64,000 bases of DNA from JAJPKK01 sp963844635 (GCA_963844635.1 CAWJPD010000009.1:1-64000); one strand, 5' to 3'; counted from the first letter of the stretch, positions 8,392 to 19,528 are shown. The notes: generated by a model from the letters alone, not told the origin. Program-made: numbers and translations.

Positions 8392-9696
8392 TCATGTGCT
8401 TCTTGCAGTGGCATGATTTGAATGGGTGTTCTCGAACGGCAGATTGGGGCTTAGTTGTCTTGTTGCGCAGCAATCGATGGTTCTCACCAGCAGCGCGGTA
8501 ATGAATTCATTCCACTTCTTCATCGCGGCCCGTTTCTCCGGCATGTAGTTCCAGCGATCGTAGCTCTTCGAGCTGACGTCCTGAAGCGTGTGGTTTTGCA
8601 GCCGGTCGCGGATTTCCTTCGACAGGCCGGCCTGTCCAGCAAGCGTTTTCCAGGTCCTGCGCAGGTCGCGGTTGGTCACGAACGGGATTACCTCGCGCTC
8701 GCGCTGACGCCACATAAACGAGTAAAGCGTGCCGTGGCTGACCGGGTTTCGGGTCGGTCGCGGAGGGAAAGAACCAGCCGTGCGCGTTGGGCTTGATGGA
8801 CTCGATCAGCTCCGCCGCGAGTTCGGGACAGGAATGGCGTGCGGTTTGCCGTTCTTGGTCTTCGACCAGTCGATGATCCGTTCCTTCGCGTCCCACTGAT
8901 CGACATGCAGGCGGGCGATCTCCTCGACGCGCTGCCCCGTGAGCATGAGGATGCGGACGGCCCGCGTGTAGGGCGGATGAACCGGCGCGTCCGGACATTC
9001 CAGCCAGCGATACAGGCGCAGGAACTCTTCTTCATCAAGCCAGCGAGTGCCGACTTTCTTGGGCTCCGTGGGGATGCCGGCGGCGGGATTGTAGGCGAGG
9101 CGGAAGCGTCGCTGCGACGCGCTACGATAGTCGTGCTCCGATTTGAGCGCCCAGCTATACGCGGATCGGATGTAGCTGCGGACGTGATCCGCCATCGAGC
9201 GCTTGCCGCGGTCATAGATTGGCCGGATGAGATCCGAGATTTCGTCGGGCTCGATGTCGCGGGCAGGGCGATTGCGCCCGAGCGTATCGGCGATCTTGTT
9301 GAGGCCTTTCTCCGCTTCCTTCCAGGACGACTTCCCGACGCCTTCAGATGGGGACGTAGGCCTCGAAAAGATCGGCGACGGTGCCGGGGCGGGTGTCGCC
9401 GGCGATCTTGATGCTCGCGACCCTTCTGGATGATGTCGGCGAAATCGCGGTTGAAAATTTCGCGCGCACTTGCGAGCGACATCGGCGGATAGAGCCGAGC
9501 TTCATTTTGTGCGCGCTTCCGTCGCGCCACTGCTGCGCCATCCAGTCGGCCGTGACGCGAGTGGGCATCGGCTTCATGACCAGGACCAGACGGCCGGTGC
9601 CGTGCCCCTCGCCATCGTCAGGCAGCTGTTTGCCGGCGCGATCTGCTCCACCTGTTTCATAGCGCGGCGTATCTCTCCGTCGGTAAGGCTTGGCAT
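8392..9696 (-). pseudogene. Tyrosine-type site-specific integrase, frameshifted
   Basis: Start ATG 9696 (MPSLTDGEIRRAMKQVEQ). Joined frames read KPMPTRVTADWMAQQWRDGS, IKIAGDTRPGTVADLFEAYV, SMADHVRSYIRSAYSWALK (SAM-like core-binding domain), YTRAVRILMLTGQRVEEIAR (catalytic Arg), then VTNRDLRRTWKTLAGQAG (second Arg) and LQNHTLQDVSSKSYDRWNY (His and Tyr nucleophile region). At least four one-base shifts (about 9590, 9400, 9200, 8790) interrupt it. The restored length is about 430 residues, usual for P4-type island integrases. It reads away from the truncated radC, so it marks the right end of the island. Confidence 0.8.
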
Positions 9697-9836
9697 GCTA
9701 CTCCCATCGGTTCTCTACTGGGGACGGTAGTGGGGTCGGCGATTGGGGGCGGTAGCGTGCTCCGCTACCCCGACATCGAATATGCCATAACGTCCGTCCT
9801 ACGAAAAGCCAGAAAATCAGAGTGATTCAACAGTGA

Positions 9837-10462
9837 TTAGGCGTGATCAAGCATGACCGAAATGGGTTGAGTGGGATGGTTGTGGACGAGGATCACGGCG
9901 GTAGCGGAGAGTTCGAGCGCGCGTCTCACAACCTCGCGCGGATAGACCGGCGTGTGATCGACGGTGCCGACCTGCTGGACCTCGTCGGCGATCAGCTGAT
10001 TGCGTTTGTCGAGAAACAACAGCCGGAACTGTTCGCGATCGGCGAAGGCCATCGCGGCACGACAATAATCGAGCACGGCCGACCACGATGACAGCACCGG
10101 GCGCCGCTTGACCTCGCCAAGCGCAAGAGACGGCGTGCGGCCGCTTCGATCACCTTGAAATCCGTGATTGTCGTTTCGCCAAGGCCGCTCACTTCCATCA
10201 AACGCTGCGGTGAGGCGGCGATCACCTCGGCGAAGGAGCCGAATTTCGCAATGAGTGCCTTGGCAAGCGGCTTCACGTCGCGCCGCGGGAGCGCCCGGAA
10301 CAGCACCAGCTCGAGCAGCTCATAATCGCACAATGCCTCGCTGCCCGCCTCGCGGAAGCGGGACCGCAGGCGCTCGCGATGGCCGTGATAATGCGGCGCG
10401 GCATCGCTCAGGCCGGGACCCGGTTTCGTTTCGTCGCGCATCACATTGCGCTTATCGGCCAT
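9837..10462 (-). pseudogene. radC: RadC-family (JAB/MPN) protein, frameshifted and truncated at its 3' end
   Basis: From ATG 10462 the N-terminal helical part (HYHGHRERLRSRFREAG, YELLELVLF) and the helix-hairpin-helix motif (LMEVSGLGETTITDFKVIEA) are normal. A one-base shift near 10120 moves the frame to RPVLSSWSAVLDYC, then FRLLFLDKRNQLIADEVQQ and VILVHNHP. The JAMM metal motif should continue as HNHPSGDP...D, but the sequence diverges straight after HNHP and stops at 9837. About 40 residues, including the catalytic Ser and Asp, are missing. The break lies next to the integrase, so the island probably integrated here. Downstream of map, same strand. Confidence 0.8.
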
Positions 10463-10560
10463 CGCCTGCTCCGCCCGCACGCCGGCAACGAAGCTTGCCC
10501 GCACCCGGGTCCGTTTGGCAATCGCTATCAGGACAGATTGCGAACGGACCGGTGGAACGT

Positions 10561-11388
10561 CTACGAGGCTCGGTAGGGTGGCCGGTCGAGGTGTCGCGGC
10601 GACAGCGTGAAGATCTCGACCCCGGTCTGGGTCACCCCGACGGTGTGCTCGAACTGGGCCGACAGTGAACGGTCGCGGGTGACGGCCGTCCAGCCGTCCG
10701 ACAAGACCTTCACGTGTGGGCGGCCGAGATTGATCATCGGCTCGACCGTAAACAGCATACCCGGCCGGAACACCATTCCGTCGCCCGGCCGGCCGACATG
10801 AACAATGTTAGGCTCGTCGTGAAACAGCCGGCCGAGTCCGTGGCCGCAGAAGTCCCGCACCACGCTCATATGCTGGCCTTCCACAAAACTCTGGATCGCG
10901 GCACCGATGTCGCCGGTGGCGTTGCCGGGCCGAATCACGTCGATGCCCCGCATCATCGCCTCGTAGGTGACCTCGATCAGCCGCTCGGCGCGACGCGGGA
11001 TGTTTCCGATCGGATACATGCGGCTCGAATCGCCGTGCCAGCCGTCGAGAATCAGAGTCACGTCGACATTAACGATGTCGCCCTCTTTCAGCGGGCGGTC
11101 GTTCGGAATGCCGTGACAGACGACGTGATTGATCGAGGTGCACGTCGACTTGGTGTAGCCGCGATACATCAGCGTGGCGGGCCTGGCGCGATGGTCCATC
11201 GCGAATTCGAATACCAGCCTATCGATATGGTCGGTGGAAACGCCGGGGTCGATTTCCCCCACCAGCATGTCCAGGCATTCGGCCACCAGCTGTCCAGCCT
11301 TGCGCATGCCGGCGAAGGCTTCCGGTCCGTGAAGTTTGATCTGGCCGGTCTTGCGCAGCGGCGCGGTTGCCGCGTCGACGTAATTCAT
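10561..11388 (-). CDS. map: Type I methionine aminopeptidase
   Basis: 275 residues, normal family length. It removes the initiator methionine from nascent cytosolic proteins using a dinuclear metal centre. Metal ligands are visible in NVDVTLILDGWHGDSSRMY (two Asp), GHGLGRLFHDEPNIVH (His), LFTVEPMI (Glu) and AQFEHTVGV (Glu), and the substrate His in NHVVCHGIP. The start at 11388 gives MNYVDAATAPLRKTG, usual for alphaproteobacterial MetAP. It lies just upstream of radC on the same strand. This is core chromosome and marks the boundary to the island. Confidence 0.97.
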   Translation of the reverse strand: MNYVDAATAPLRKTGQIKLHGPEAFAGMRKAGQLVAECLDMLVGEIDPGVSTDHIDRLVFEFAMDHRARPATLMYRGYTKSTCTSINHVVCHGIPNDRPLKEGDIVNVDVTLILDGWHGDSSRMYPIGNIPRRAERLIEVTYEAMMRGIDVIRPGNATGDIGAAIQSFVEGQHMSVVRDFCGHGLGRLFHDEPNIVHVGRPGDGMVFRPGMLFTVEPMINLGRPHVKVLSDGWTAVTRDRSLSAQFEHTVGVTQTGVEIFTLSPRHLDRPPYRAS

Positions 11389-11548
11389 TGTTGTGTGCAG
11401 TCTGCTGAGATAGCCATCCGCGCTCGAACCGTCCCGAATGTAAGCGGTCGCTTGTCCGGTGCAAGCTGCAAATTGTCATCGGCAGCTTTGTCCGGGGGGA
11501 CCGCCGAAAGCGGGAGTACCGGGATGCCCTAAGCCGCAGCAACCGGCT

Positions 11549-11692
11549 GCGCATGACCTCGAAAAGTTGCAGACTTCGGACAAAGATCATGCGCGAACCA
11601 CCTGCATCCGTCGTCGAGCGCAGTCCGCGACGGATGCGCAAAAGAACCAAGCGGCAGGCGTTTCAAGCTGAACGAATCCCGGCAGTACCCGG
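11549..11692. repeat. Two-hairpin palindromic repeat, inverted copy
   Basis: Reading right to left it holds the nested palindrome found elsewhere in the window (GCATGATC...CCGAA...TTCGAGGTCATGC) and an adjacent imperfect palindrome CGTCGTCGAGCGCAGTCCGCGACG. It sits in the 605-base gap between map and the cox operon. This copy is more diverged than those on the right. Confidence 0.7.
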
Positions 11693-11716
11693 AATCGCGG
11701 AAGAATGACCCGAGAG

Positions 11717-11876
11717 ATGCCCTCCCCCTCACTCGGTCCGGCCTTCGGCCCTTCCAGCCTCTCCCCCTCCCACCACAGCCTATGAAACAAATCTCTGACC
11801 TTCGGCGGAAGAGGGAAAAGGAAACGAACGCGATCGCGGGCGCTTCCGAGGGTGAGGGGGTGGGCACTCTCTGAAT
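11717..11876. repeat. Long inverted repeat of the CCCTCCCCCTCACTC type
   Basis: The left arm (CCCTCCCCCTCACTCGG at about 11719) pairs with the right arm (CCGAGGGTGAGGGGGTGGGC at about 11848). Such gene-flanking inverted repeats are frequent in Bradyrhizobium-like genomes. No coding content is visible between the arms. Confidence 0.55.
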
Positions 11877-11993
11877 CACTCTTCGCCGACAGTCAGTACC
11901 AGGCATCGCGGCGGTTCGGTTGACCGCACATTCGGGGGGGTGCTACGAGGCGCGCATGCCTGCGCGAGGTTTTCGCGACGCCGTGGCGTGCCG

Positions 11994-12851
11994 ATGAAGC
12001 TGCCTGCGTTCGAATATGCCTGTCCCGATACGCTCGAAGAGGCGGTGGCGCTGCTTGCGGCGGGGCACGGCGAAGCCAAGCCGCTGGCTGGTGGCCAGAG
12101 TCTCGTGCCGATGATGGCATTCCGCGTCGCCCAGCCGGCGCTTCTCATCGATCTTCGCAAGCTGTCGCAACTCCGCCGGATCGATATCACCGCGGATGGC
12201 GTGCGGCTTGGCGCGATGACGCGCTGGCGCGACATTTTGGATGACGCACGGCTCGATACCGCTCATCCGCTGCTCAAGGCTGCGGTCGCCCAGGTCGCCC
12301 ATTACCAGATCCGCAACCGCGGCACCGTCGGCGGCAGCGTGGTTCATGCCGATCCGGCGGCGGAGATGCCTGGCATCGCCGTCACCTGCGATGCCGAGTT
12401 TATGGTGCTCGGCAGCGGCGGTGCTCGCGTGATCAGCGCCGCGGATTTCTTCATCGCGCCACTCACGACCACGCTCGCCGCGGACGAGATTTTGGTTGAA
12501 ATCCACCTCCCGGCGTGGCCGCCGCAAAGGCGCTGGGGCTTTCAGGAATTCTCGCGGCGCCGCGGCGATTTCGCCATGGCTGCCGCGGCTGTATTCTACG
12601 ATCTGGATGACGAGGGCAGCGCCATGAACGCCCGTGTCGGTGCCATCGGCGTTGCCGACCGCCCACTGCGACTCGCGGCCGCCGAGGCCGAGGTCAACGG
12701 CCACGTCGTCGGCGATATCGTGGCCGAGCGTGCTTGCGCCGCGGCTTCCGCGTCGGTCGATCCGCCGGCCGATATTCATGCGAGCAGCGCCTATCGGCGC
12801 GCGCTGATCGGGACGATGGTCGAGCGCGCGTTGCAAGATGCGTTTCGGTGA
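11994..12851 (+). CDS. Molybdenum hydroxylase, FAD-binding (CoxM/CutM-type) subunit
   Basis: From ATG 11994 (MKLPAFEYACPDTLEEAV), 285 residues. The FAD-binding signatures are GGQSLVPMMAFR (residues about 34-45) and RNRGTVGGSVVHADPAAE (about 104-121), with the CO-dehydrogenase-flavoprotein C-terminal domain after residue 180. It passes electrons from the 2Fe-2S subunit to its acceptor. First gene of a three-gene operon (FAD, FeS, Mo). The next gene starts 48 bases on. The gene itself is intact although the Mo subunit is broken. Confidence 0.9.
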   Translation: MKLPAFEYACPDTLEEAVALLAAGHGEAKPLAGGQSLVPMMAFRVAQPALLIDLRKLSQLRRIDITADGVRLGAMTRWRDILDDARLDTAHPLLKAAVAQVAHYQIRNRGTVGGSVVHADPAAEMPGIAVTCDAEFMVLGSGGARVISAADFFIAPLTTTLAADEILVEIHLPAWPPQRRWGFQEFSRRRGDFAMAAAAVFYDLDDEGSAMNARVGAIGVADRPLRLAAAEAEVNGHVVGDIVAERACAAASASVDPPADIHASSAYRRALIGTMVERALQDAFR

Positions 12852-12899
12852 ACGCTCCCCAGCTGCGTCTCGGCGGGGACAGACGAGGATCGAGTGGCA

Positions 12900-13379
12900 A
12901 TGGCAACGCGCTTCGAAGTCAACGGCAAGGAGGTGAGCGTCGAAGTCGAGCCGCGCATGACCCTTGCCGATTGCCTGCGCCATGTGCTGCGGCTCACCGG
13001 GACGCATGTCGGCTGCGAGCATGGCGTCTGCGGCGCCTGCACGATCCTCGTCGATGGCGCCGCCGTACGCGCCTGCCTGATCCTCGCCGTGCAGGCGGAA
13101 GGGTCGCGCGTGGTGACGATCGAGGGTCTGTCCAATGACGACGCGCTGACGCCGCTGCAGGCATCGTTCCGCCGTCACCATGCGCTGCAATGTGGCTTCT
13201 GCACGCCGGGCATGATCACCACCGCCCATGCGCTGCTGAGCGAGGAGCCGGACGCCGATGCCGACCGCGTCCGCGAGGTGCTGTCGGGGAATATCTGCCG
13301 CTGTACCGGCTACATATCCATCGTCGAGGCGGTGCTCGATGCCCGCGCCGCCTACAAGAGGCCCGACGCGGAATCATGA
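12900..13379 (+). CDS. Molybdenum hydroxylase, 2Fe-2S (CoxS/CutS-type) subunit
   Basis: 159 residues from ATG 12900 (a GTG at 12894 is also possible). Two [2Fe-2S] clusters are evident. The plant-type N-terminal cluster is CEHGVCGAC plus a further Cys (residues about 40-60), and the helical C-terminal cluster is CGFCTPGM...CRCTGY (residues about 98-135). It links the molybdopterin site with the FAD subunit. The stop overlaps the next start (ATGA at 13376-13379), so translation is coupled. Confidence 0.93.
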   Translation: MATRFEVNGKEVSVEVEPRMTLADCLRHVLRLTGTHVGCEHGVCGACTILVDGAAVRACLILAVQAEGSRVVTIEGLSNDDALTPLQASFRRHHALQCGFCTPGMITTAHALLSEEPDADADRVREVLSGNICRCTGYISIVEAVLDARAAYKRPDAES

Positions 13380-15705
13380 GGAACACGTTCATCGGCAGCC
13401 CGGTCGAGCGGCGGGAAGACCTGCGCTTCGTCCGCGGCCGCGGCCAGTATGTCGACGACCTCCAGCCCGGCCGGCCTGCTCATCGCGGTGATTCTCCGCA
13501 GCGCCGTCGCCCACGGGCGCATTGTGTCGATCGATGCGGCGGCGGCGCTGCGGATCGCGGGCGTGCACGCGGTCGATCACCGCGCGCGACATGCCGGGCG
13601 GCCCGCCGCTGATCCCGATGCGGCTGCAGCCGATGCCGGAGTTCTAGCCGTTCGAGCAGCCGGTGATCGCCGACCGGAAAAGGTCCGCTATGTCGGCGAG
13701 CCGGTCGCGGTGGTGCTCGCCGACAGCGTGGCGATCGGCGAGGATGCGCTCGAACGGATCGCGGTCGACATCGAGCCGCTTGCTCCGGTCACCGGCTGCG
13801 CGGCGGCGCGCGCAGGGCGACCGACTGTTGTTCGAGGCGCAGGGCACCAACCGCGCCGATGCACCTTCACGGCCGCATGCGGCGATGCCGATGCCGCTTT
13901 CGCGCCGCCCCCTATGTGCGGCGCGAGAGATTTCGCACCCAGCGCCATTACGGCCTGACCATGGAGCCGCGCGGCGTTCTCGCGCAATGGGATCAGGCGA
14001 CGGGCGCCTCACCGTCTCGGGTGCCGCCAAGGTGCCGTTCTTCAATCGGCGCATCCTGGCGAAGCAGATCGGCCTTGCCGACGATGCGATCGAGCATGGT
14101 CGAGAACGACGTCGGCGGCGGCTTCGGCGCCCGCGGCGAATTCTATCCGGAGGATTTTCTGATTCCGTTCGCGGCCCGGCACATCGGCCGGCCGGTGAAA
14201 TGGATCGAGGACCGCCGCGAGAATTTGATGGCGATGAACCATGCCCGCGAGGCCGAAGTCGATGTCGAGATCGCCTGCGCGCGTGACGGCACCATCCTCG
14301 GCGTTGCGCGGCCATGCCGATGTCGACATGGGCGCTTACATGCGCACCAACGGCGCGGTCGGCGCCCGCAACATCGCGCAGTTCATGTCGGGCCCCTATC
14401 GTATTCCCAATATCAAGCTGCAGGCGTCGCTGTGGCTCACCAACAAGACGCCGGTCGGCACCTATCGCGGGCCGGGCCGGTTCGAGACCGATTTCTTCCG
14501 TGAGCGGCTGATCGACATGGCGGCCGCCGATCTCGGCATCGACCGGGTCGAATTGCGCCGCCGCAACCTCGTTCCGGCATCCGCGATGCCCTATCCGATG
14601 CCGTCCATCACGCCGTTCGAAGTCGAAGGATGAAGCTCGACAGCGGCGACTACCGCCAGGCGCTCACCGCTGCCTGGAGGAAATCCGCTGGGAAGAGAAA
14701 TCCGCGTCTGCAGGGCCGGCTGATCGACGGCCGCCATCACGGTCTCGCGATCGGCTGCTTCATCGAAGGCGGCGCCTGCCGGCCCGAAGGAGACCGCGCG
14801 GCTCGAGATCAATGCCGACGGCACGCGTCGCCGTTTTCATCGGTTCCTCGGCGGTCGGCCAGGGCGTCGAGACGGTGTTTGCCCAGATCGCGGCCGATGC
14901 GCTCGAAATGCCGATGGATCGCATTCGCGAGCGTCCGGCACGGCTCGACGGCTTATGTGAGCGACGGCTATGGCGCCTATCATTCGCGTTCGATCGTCAT
15001 GGGCGGCTCGGCATTGCTGGATGCGGCCAGCAACTTGCAGGCGTTGGTCCGCGCCACGGCGGCGTCGCGGCTTGGCTGCGCCGAGCAAGCGATCATGATC
15101 GATGCCGAGCGAGTAGCAGGCCCCGCCGGCAAAGCCCTGAGTTTGAGCCAGTTCGCCGGCCTCACCGCAGAGGGTATTCTTCACCAACAAGAAGCACACC
15201 TACACTTACGGCACCCATGCGGCCCACATCACGGTGGACGCGCGGACCGGGGCCATCGCGATTGTCGACTATGTGGCCGTGGTCGATTGCGGCCGCATCA
15301 TCAACCCGATGACGCTGCGCGGTCAGGTGATCGGCTCGCTGGTGCAGGGCCTCGGCGGCGCCATGCTGGAGCATCTCGCCTATGACGACGAGGGCCAGCT
15401 TCTGACCGGCTCGCTTGCCGATTACCTGTTGCCGACCGCGAGCGACTTTCCGAATTTGCGCGCCGTCGATGACGGAGCTGTTCCCCTCGCCGATCAATCC
15501 GCTCGGCGCCAAAGGCGCGGGCGAAGGCGGCATCATCGCCGCCGGAGGCATTATGGCCAATGCGGTCGCCAACGCGCTGCGCACGTTCCAAGTCGAGCCG
15601 CGCGAATTGCCGCTGACGCCGTCCCGGATCTGGGAGATGGTCGAGGCCGGGCGCCGTGCCGCGCCCGCGCAACCCTCATTGATCGAGGCCGGGGGCGCGC
15701 CCTGA
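13376..15705 (+). pseudogene. Molybdenum hydroxylase large (molybdopterin-binding) subunit, frameshifted
   Basis: Start ATG 13376 (MRNTFIGSPVERREDLRFVR). The length to the stop at 15705 (about 776 codons) fits the family, but about eight one-base shifts break it, and there is an in-frame TAG at 13645-13647 within PEF*PFEQPVIA. Recovered motifs include VRYVGEPVAVVLADS, NDVGGGFGARGEFYPEDFL, TYRGPGRFETDFFRERLI and KGAGEGGIIAAGG near the C-terminus. The CODH form I loop AYxCSFR is absent, so this is a xanthine-dehydrogenase-like or form II type hydroxylase, substrate unknown. With the nonsense codon as well as the indels, real decay is more likely here than in the island genes, but error is not excluded. 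Confidence 0.75.
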
Positions 15706-17409
15706 TTGTTCCCGCGTTTCGTTGTGTTCGGAAAAGCCATAGACGTCCCGCGCCGCGCGCAGCGAGACATAGCCCTCCGCAACATCGCGGGCGATGGCGG
15801 CACGGTCGCGCCGGCGCGGGTCGCCATATCCGCCGCCTCCCGCGGATTGCACCAGGAAGCGTTCGCCGGCCGCGCATTTCGTAGCGGCCCGAGGCGGTGC
15901 GCCTCGAATTCGTCCACCGCGCCAAGGCGGACCACGAAGCGACTGCGCCCTCCCGGCTTGCCGCCGTCGAGGCCCTGCGGCGGAAACCGCGATTTGTCGA
16001 ACCGCCGGACCACGGTGGCGTTCTCCAGCAACTCGTATTCGCGCCGCATGCTGAGCGCCGCCGCGCCACCGCCCTGCGCCGCCGGAATCGGCAGCGAGGT
16101 CGAATCGCGTGACCCGGCACGGATACTCCGCTTCGAGAATTTCGATCGGGGTGATGCGCAGATTGCTCAAATGCGTCGCCGTCGCCGAGGCGCCGTCATG
16201 TCCCATGCCGCCGCCATAGGCGGAGCCGATGATCTCGTATTGCATGCTCGATTGGCCGGGGCGGCCGTGCCGCCACGCGATGCCGAGCGCGCTCGACGAG
16301 CCGGCATTGGCGATGGCGCGCGGCGGGGTTGAATTGCGATAGCGCCTCCAGGATGACGTCGACCAGCTTGAGGTTGACCATCTGGTAGTTGGAGACCGCG
16401 GCCGGCGGCTCCGCATTGGTGACGGTACGCGGCGCAAAGACAAACCGCACCGACATCGCGCATGCCGTCGTTGAAGGCGAGCGCCGGATCGAGGCAGCCG
16501 ATCAGGCAATAGAACACGCAGGCCTCGACCATGGAGGGACGCAGATTGACCGGGCCGCTGGCCTGGCGATCGCAGGCGGAGAAATCGAACTCGACGATGC
16601 CGTTGCTCACCGCGACCGTCACCGCGAGCTTGATCGGCCGGTCGACCACGACGCCGTCGCTGTCGAGCAGGCCTTGCGCCGACGCCGTCGCATCCGTCGG
16701 CAGCCCGGCGATCGCGGCGCGCAGTCCGTCGGCGGCAGCCTTCAGGATGGCGGCGAAGCCCGCGCACAGTGTCTCGGCGCCGAACCGTGCGCACAATTGA
16801 CCGACCCGGGCGGCGCCCATTCGCGTGACGGCGATCTGCGCATGCATGTCGCCGCGCACCAGCGCCGGCTGGCGGCTGTTGCCGAGGATCAGGCGCTCGA
16901 TGTCCGGCAGAGGCCGGCCTGCATCCCAGAATCTTGATCGGCGGGATCAGCAGCCCTTCGTGATACATCTCGGTGGCGTTGGCGGAGGTCGATCCGGCGA
17001 CTGTGCCGCCGAGATCGGCCTTGTGCGCGATCGAGCCGGCAAAGGCGACGATCCTGCCGCCGGCAAACACCGGCGCGACGAACGCCATGTCGGAGACGTG
17101 GGGCAGGCCGCCTTCATACGGGTGATTGGAGACGAACACGTCGCCGTCGCGGATGCCGTCGTCCGCGTCCGCGCCGTAAAGCGCAAGGATGCGCCCGACC
17201 AGATGGCGATAGACCGGGGCATGGAAAAACATCGGCGGCGCGATGATCAGCCTGCCGTCGCGGTCGAGAATCACGCAGGAAAAATCCCGCGATTCGCGGA
17301 TGATCGTGGAATAGCCGGACCGGTAGAAATGGTAATGCATTTCTTCCACCAGGCTCGCGACCTTGTTGCGCAGCATCTCGACGGTGACGGCGTCCAAACC
17401 GGCGTCCAT
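15676..17409 (-). pseudogene. hyuB: Hydantoinase B / oxoprolinase-type subunit, frameshifted
   Basis: ATG 17409 begins MDAGLDAVTVEMLRNKVASL. The first 160 codons are intact and typical: YSTIIRESRDFSCVILDRDG and SNHPYEGGLPHVSD. Shifts follow near 16930, 16455, 16320 and 16090. The later frames give VEFDFSACDRQASGPVNL and IGSAYGGGMGHDGASATATH, and end GGGGYGDPRRRDRAAIARDV. HyuB works with HyuA in ATP-dependent opening of cyclic imides such as 5-oxoproline or hydantoins. The start is 3 bases after the hyuA stop. The 3' end overlaps the end of the convergent Mo-subunit gene by about 30 bases. Confidence 0.75.
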
Positions 17410-17412
17410 CTT

Positions 17413-19528
17413 CTACGCCCCCGGTTTCGTCAGGATCAGGTTGCGGAAGGCGATCGACGGCGGCGACCCAGCCCGGCGGGATCGCGGTCGTGGCGTCGAA
17501 CTGCTCGATGATGGCGGGGCCGGCCGGTGATGCCCGGATCGAGCCGGTCACGCTCATAAAGCGTCGCCGCCGTCGCCCGCGCGCCATCGAAGCAGACGGC
17601 GCGCTCGCCTTTGCGGGCATCTGCGGCCGGGCGGGGTGCTGACTTATTGCTCTTCGCGCTGCTCGAATTTGGGCACCTCGACGCGCAGGCGCAGGCGATA
17701 GCTGACGACTTCGACCGGCCGGTCACCGGCGCTGTGGCCGTGAATCTGCGCGTGGCGCTCATCGAAACGGATCCCGCGCGCGCGCGAGCGTGCCGCCGTG
17801 ACCCGCGCGGCAAACAGGCCATCGACAGGCGTGCGCAGCTCATAGCCCTGGCCGGCATAGCGCAGGTCGAGTTCGCGCCGAATAACGGGCCTCGCCGGCG
17901 GCCATGCCCTCGATTTGCAAGTTCGTCCAGCGCTTTTCGTTCGAGAGCCGTGAAAACGGCTTCGGCATGTTCGGCCGTGACCGCATCGAGAGGCCTGAAT
18001 TCGGAGCGGACATGATCGTGCACCACGTCGGTGCACAACAGGCCGAGCGCGGAAAAGGCGCCCGGGCGCGACGGCACCAGGATGCGCGCCATGCCGAGTT
18101 CGTCCGCGACCGCCGCGGCATGCACGGCGCCGGCGCCGCCGAACGGCAGCAGCGTGAAGGCGGACAGATCGACGCCGCGTTTGGCGGCGAAGACGCGAAT
18201 TTCGTCGGCCATGCGCATATCGACGATCCTGCGGATGCCGGCGGCAGCTTCGAGCACGCCGATCTTCAAAGGCTCGGCAATTGCCGGCGCAGAGCCGCTT
18301 GCGCTGCGGCGGCATCGAGCATCTGCAGACCGCCGAGGAAATATTCCGGATTGAGAAAGCCGCATGCGAGGTCGGCATCCGTCACGGTCGGGCGCGTGCC
18401 GCCGCGCCCGTAGCAGGCCGGACCGGGACGGCACCCGGCGCTTTGCGGGCCGACGGTCAGGAATGCGCCGCCCTCGACCGAGGCGATCGAGCCGCCGCCC
18501 GCGGAGATCGTCGCCATATCGAGCGCGGGCACGTCGATCTGCCGGCGCGCAATCACGCCCTCCGTCACCTCCAGCGGCGCGCCGCCCTCGATGAAGGCGA
18601 TGTCGGCACTGGTGCCGCCCATGTCGAGGGTGACGAGGCCTCGGTACGCCTCATCGCGCGCGAGGTGGGCGCTCGGCCTGCGCGCCCGCGGCTGGACCGG
18701 ACAGCAAGCGTATGCACGGTCCGGCCGCCGGCGATCGCCGCCGAGAACGGCATGACGCCGCCGTTCGATTGCATCAGGAAACGCTGATGGTGAGAAGCCC
18801 AGCCGCGTCGAGGCCGCCGTCGAGGTGAGCGATATAGCCGACCAGCACCGGCTCGAGATAGGCGTTCACCAGCGTCGTCGACAGGCGCGGCCATTCTCGC
18901 AGCCGTGGCAACACCTCGGACGATAGCGAGACTGGCACGCCGGGAAGCTCGGCTTCGATCAGCCGCTTCGTCTCGTGTTCGTGGGCGGGGTTGGCGAACG
19001 AAAACAGGTAGCAGACCGCAATCGATTGAACGCCCGCGGCGATGAGTTCGCGCGTCGCCGCGCCGCACCGCCTCGTGATCGAGCGGGACCAGCGTGTTGC
19101 CGCCGATAATCGGAGCGCTCGGCGAATTTCCCGCGTCAGGCTTTGCGGCGCGATCGGCGGCGGCTTCTGGTAGAAATAGTCGAACAAATTGCCGTCGCGC
19201 GCCTGGTTCTGGATTTCCTGGACCGCGCGATAGCCCTTTGTGATCAGCAGCCCGACCTTGGCCCCGCGCATTTCGAGGAGCGCATTGGTGGCAATCGTGG
19301 TGCCGTGCGAGAAGAAATCGATCTCGCGGGCGGCGACGCCGCGGCGGAGGAAATTCGCGATCCCGTTCAGCACGCCGATCGCGGGGTTCTCGGGCGTGCT
19401 TGCCACCTTTTCGATCAACAGGGCGCCGGTCGCGGGATCGAGCAGCACGAGGTCGGTGTGCGTGCCGCCGACATCGACGCCAAGCCGGTAGCGGGGTGCC
19501 GCGTAGCGGCATGCGGCGGCCTCCGCAT
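17413..19528 (-). pseudogene. hyuA: Hydantoinase A / oxoprolinase-type subunit, frameshifted
   Basis: The coding signal begins YRLGVDVGGTHTDLVLLDPA (phosphate-binding loop of the ASKHA fold). The upstream frame has no start codon, so a shift lies between the ATG at 19528 (overlapping the SDR stop) and about 19490. Good blocks follow: IDFFSHGTTIATNALLEMRG, FANPAHEHETKRLIEAEL, LSTTLVNAYLEPVL, then after a shift near 18780 MGGTSADIAFIEGG and GPQSAGCRPGPACYGRGG. The end is ITGPAIIEQFDATTAIPPGW and a TAG at 17413. The length (about 705 codons) is normal. Co-transcribed with the SDR gene upstream and hyuB downstream. Confidence 0.75.

Noticed and set aside
11943..13229. A 428-codon open frame antisense to the cox FAD and FeS genes
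   Set aside because: Its sequence is rich in Arg/Ala/His with no motifs, as expected from the shadow of high-GC genes on the other strand. The plus-strand proteins have clear family signatures.
13376..15705. Aerobic CO dehydrogenase large subunit (form I)
   Set aside because: The AYxCSFR active-site loop is missing and the surrounding pattern (GPGRFETDFFRERLI) fits xanthine-dehydrogenase-like or form II hydroxylases.
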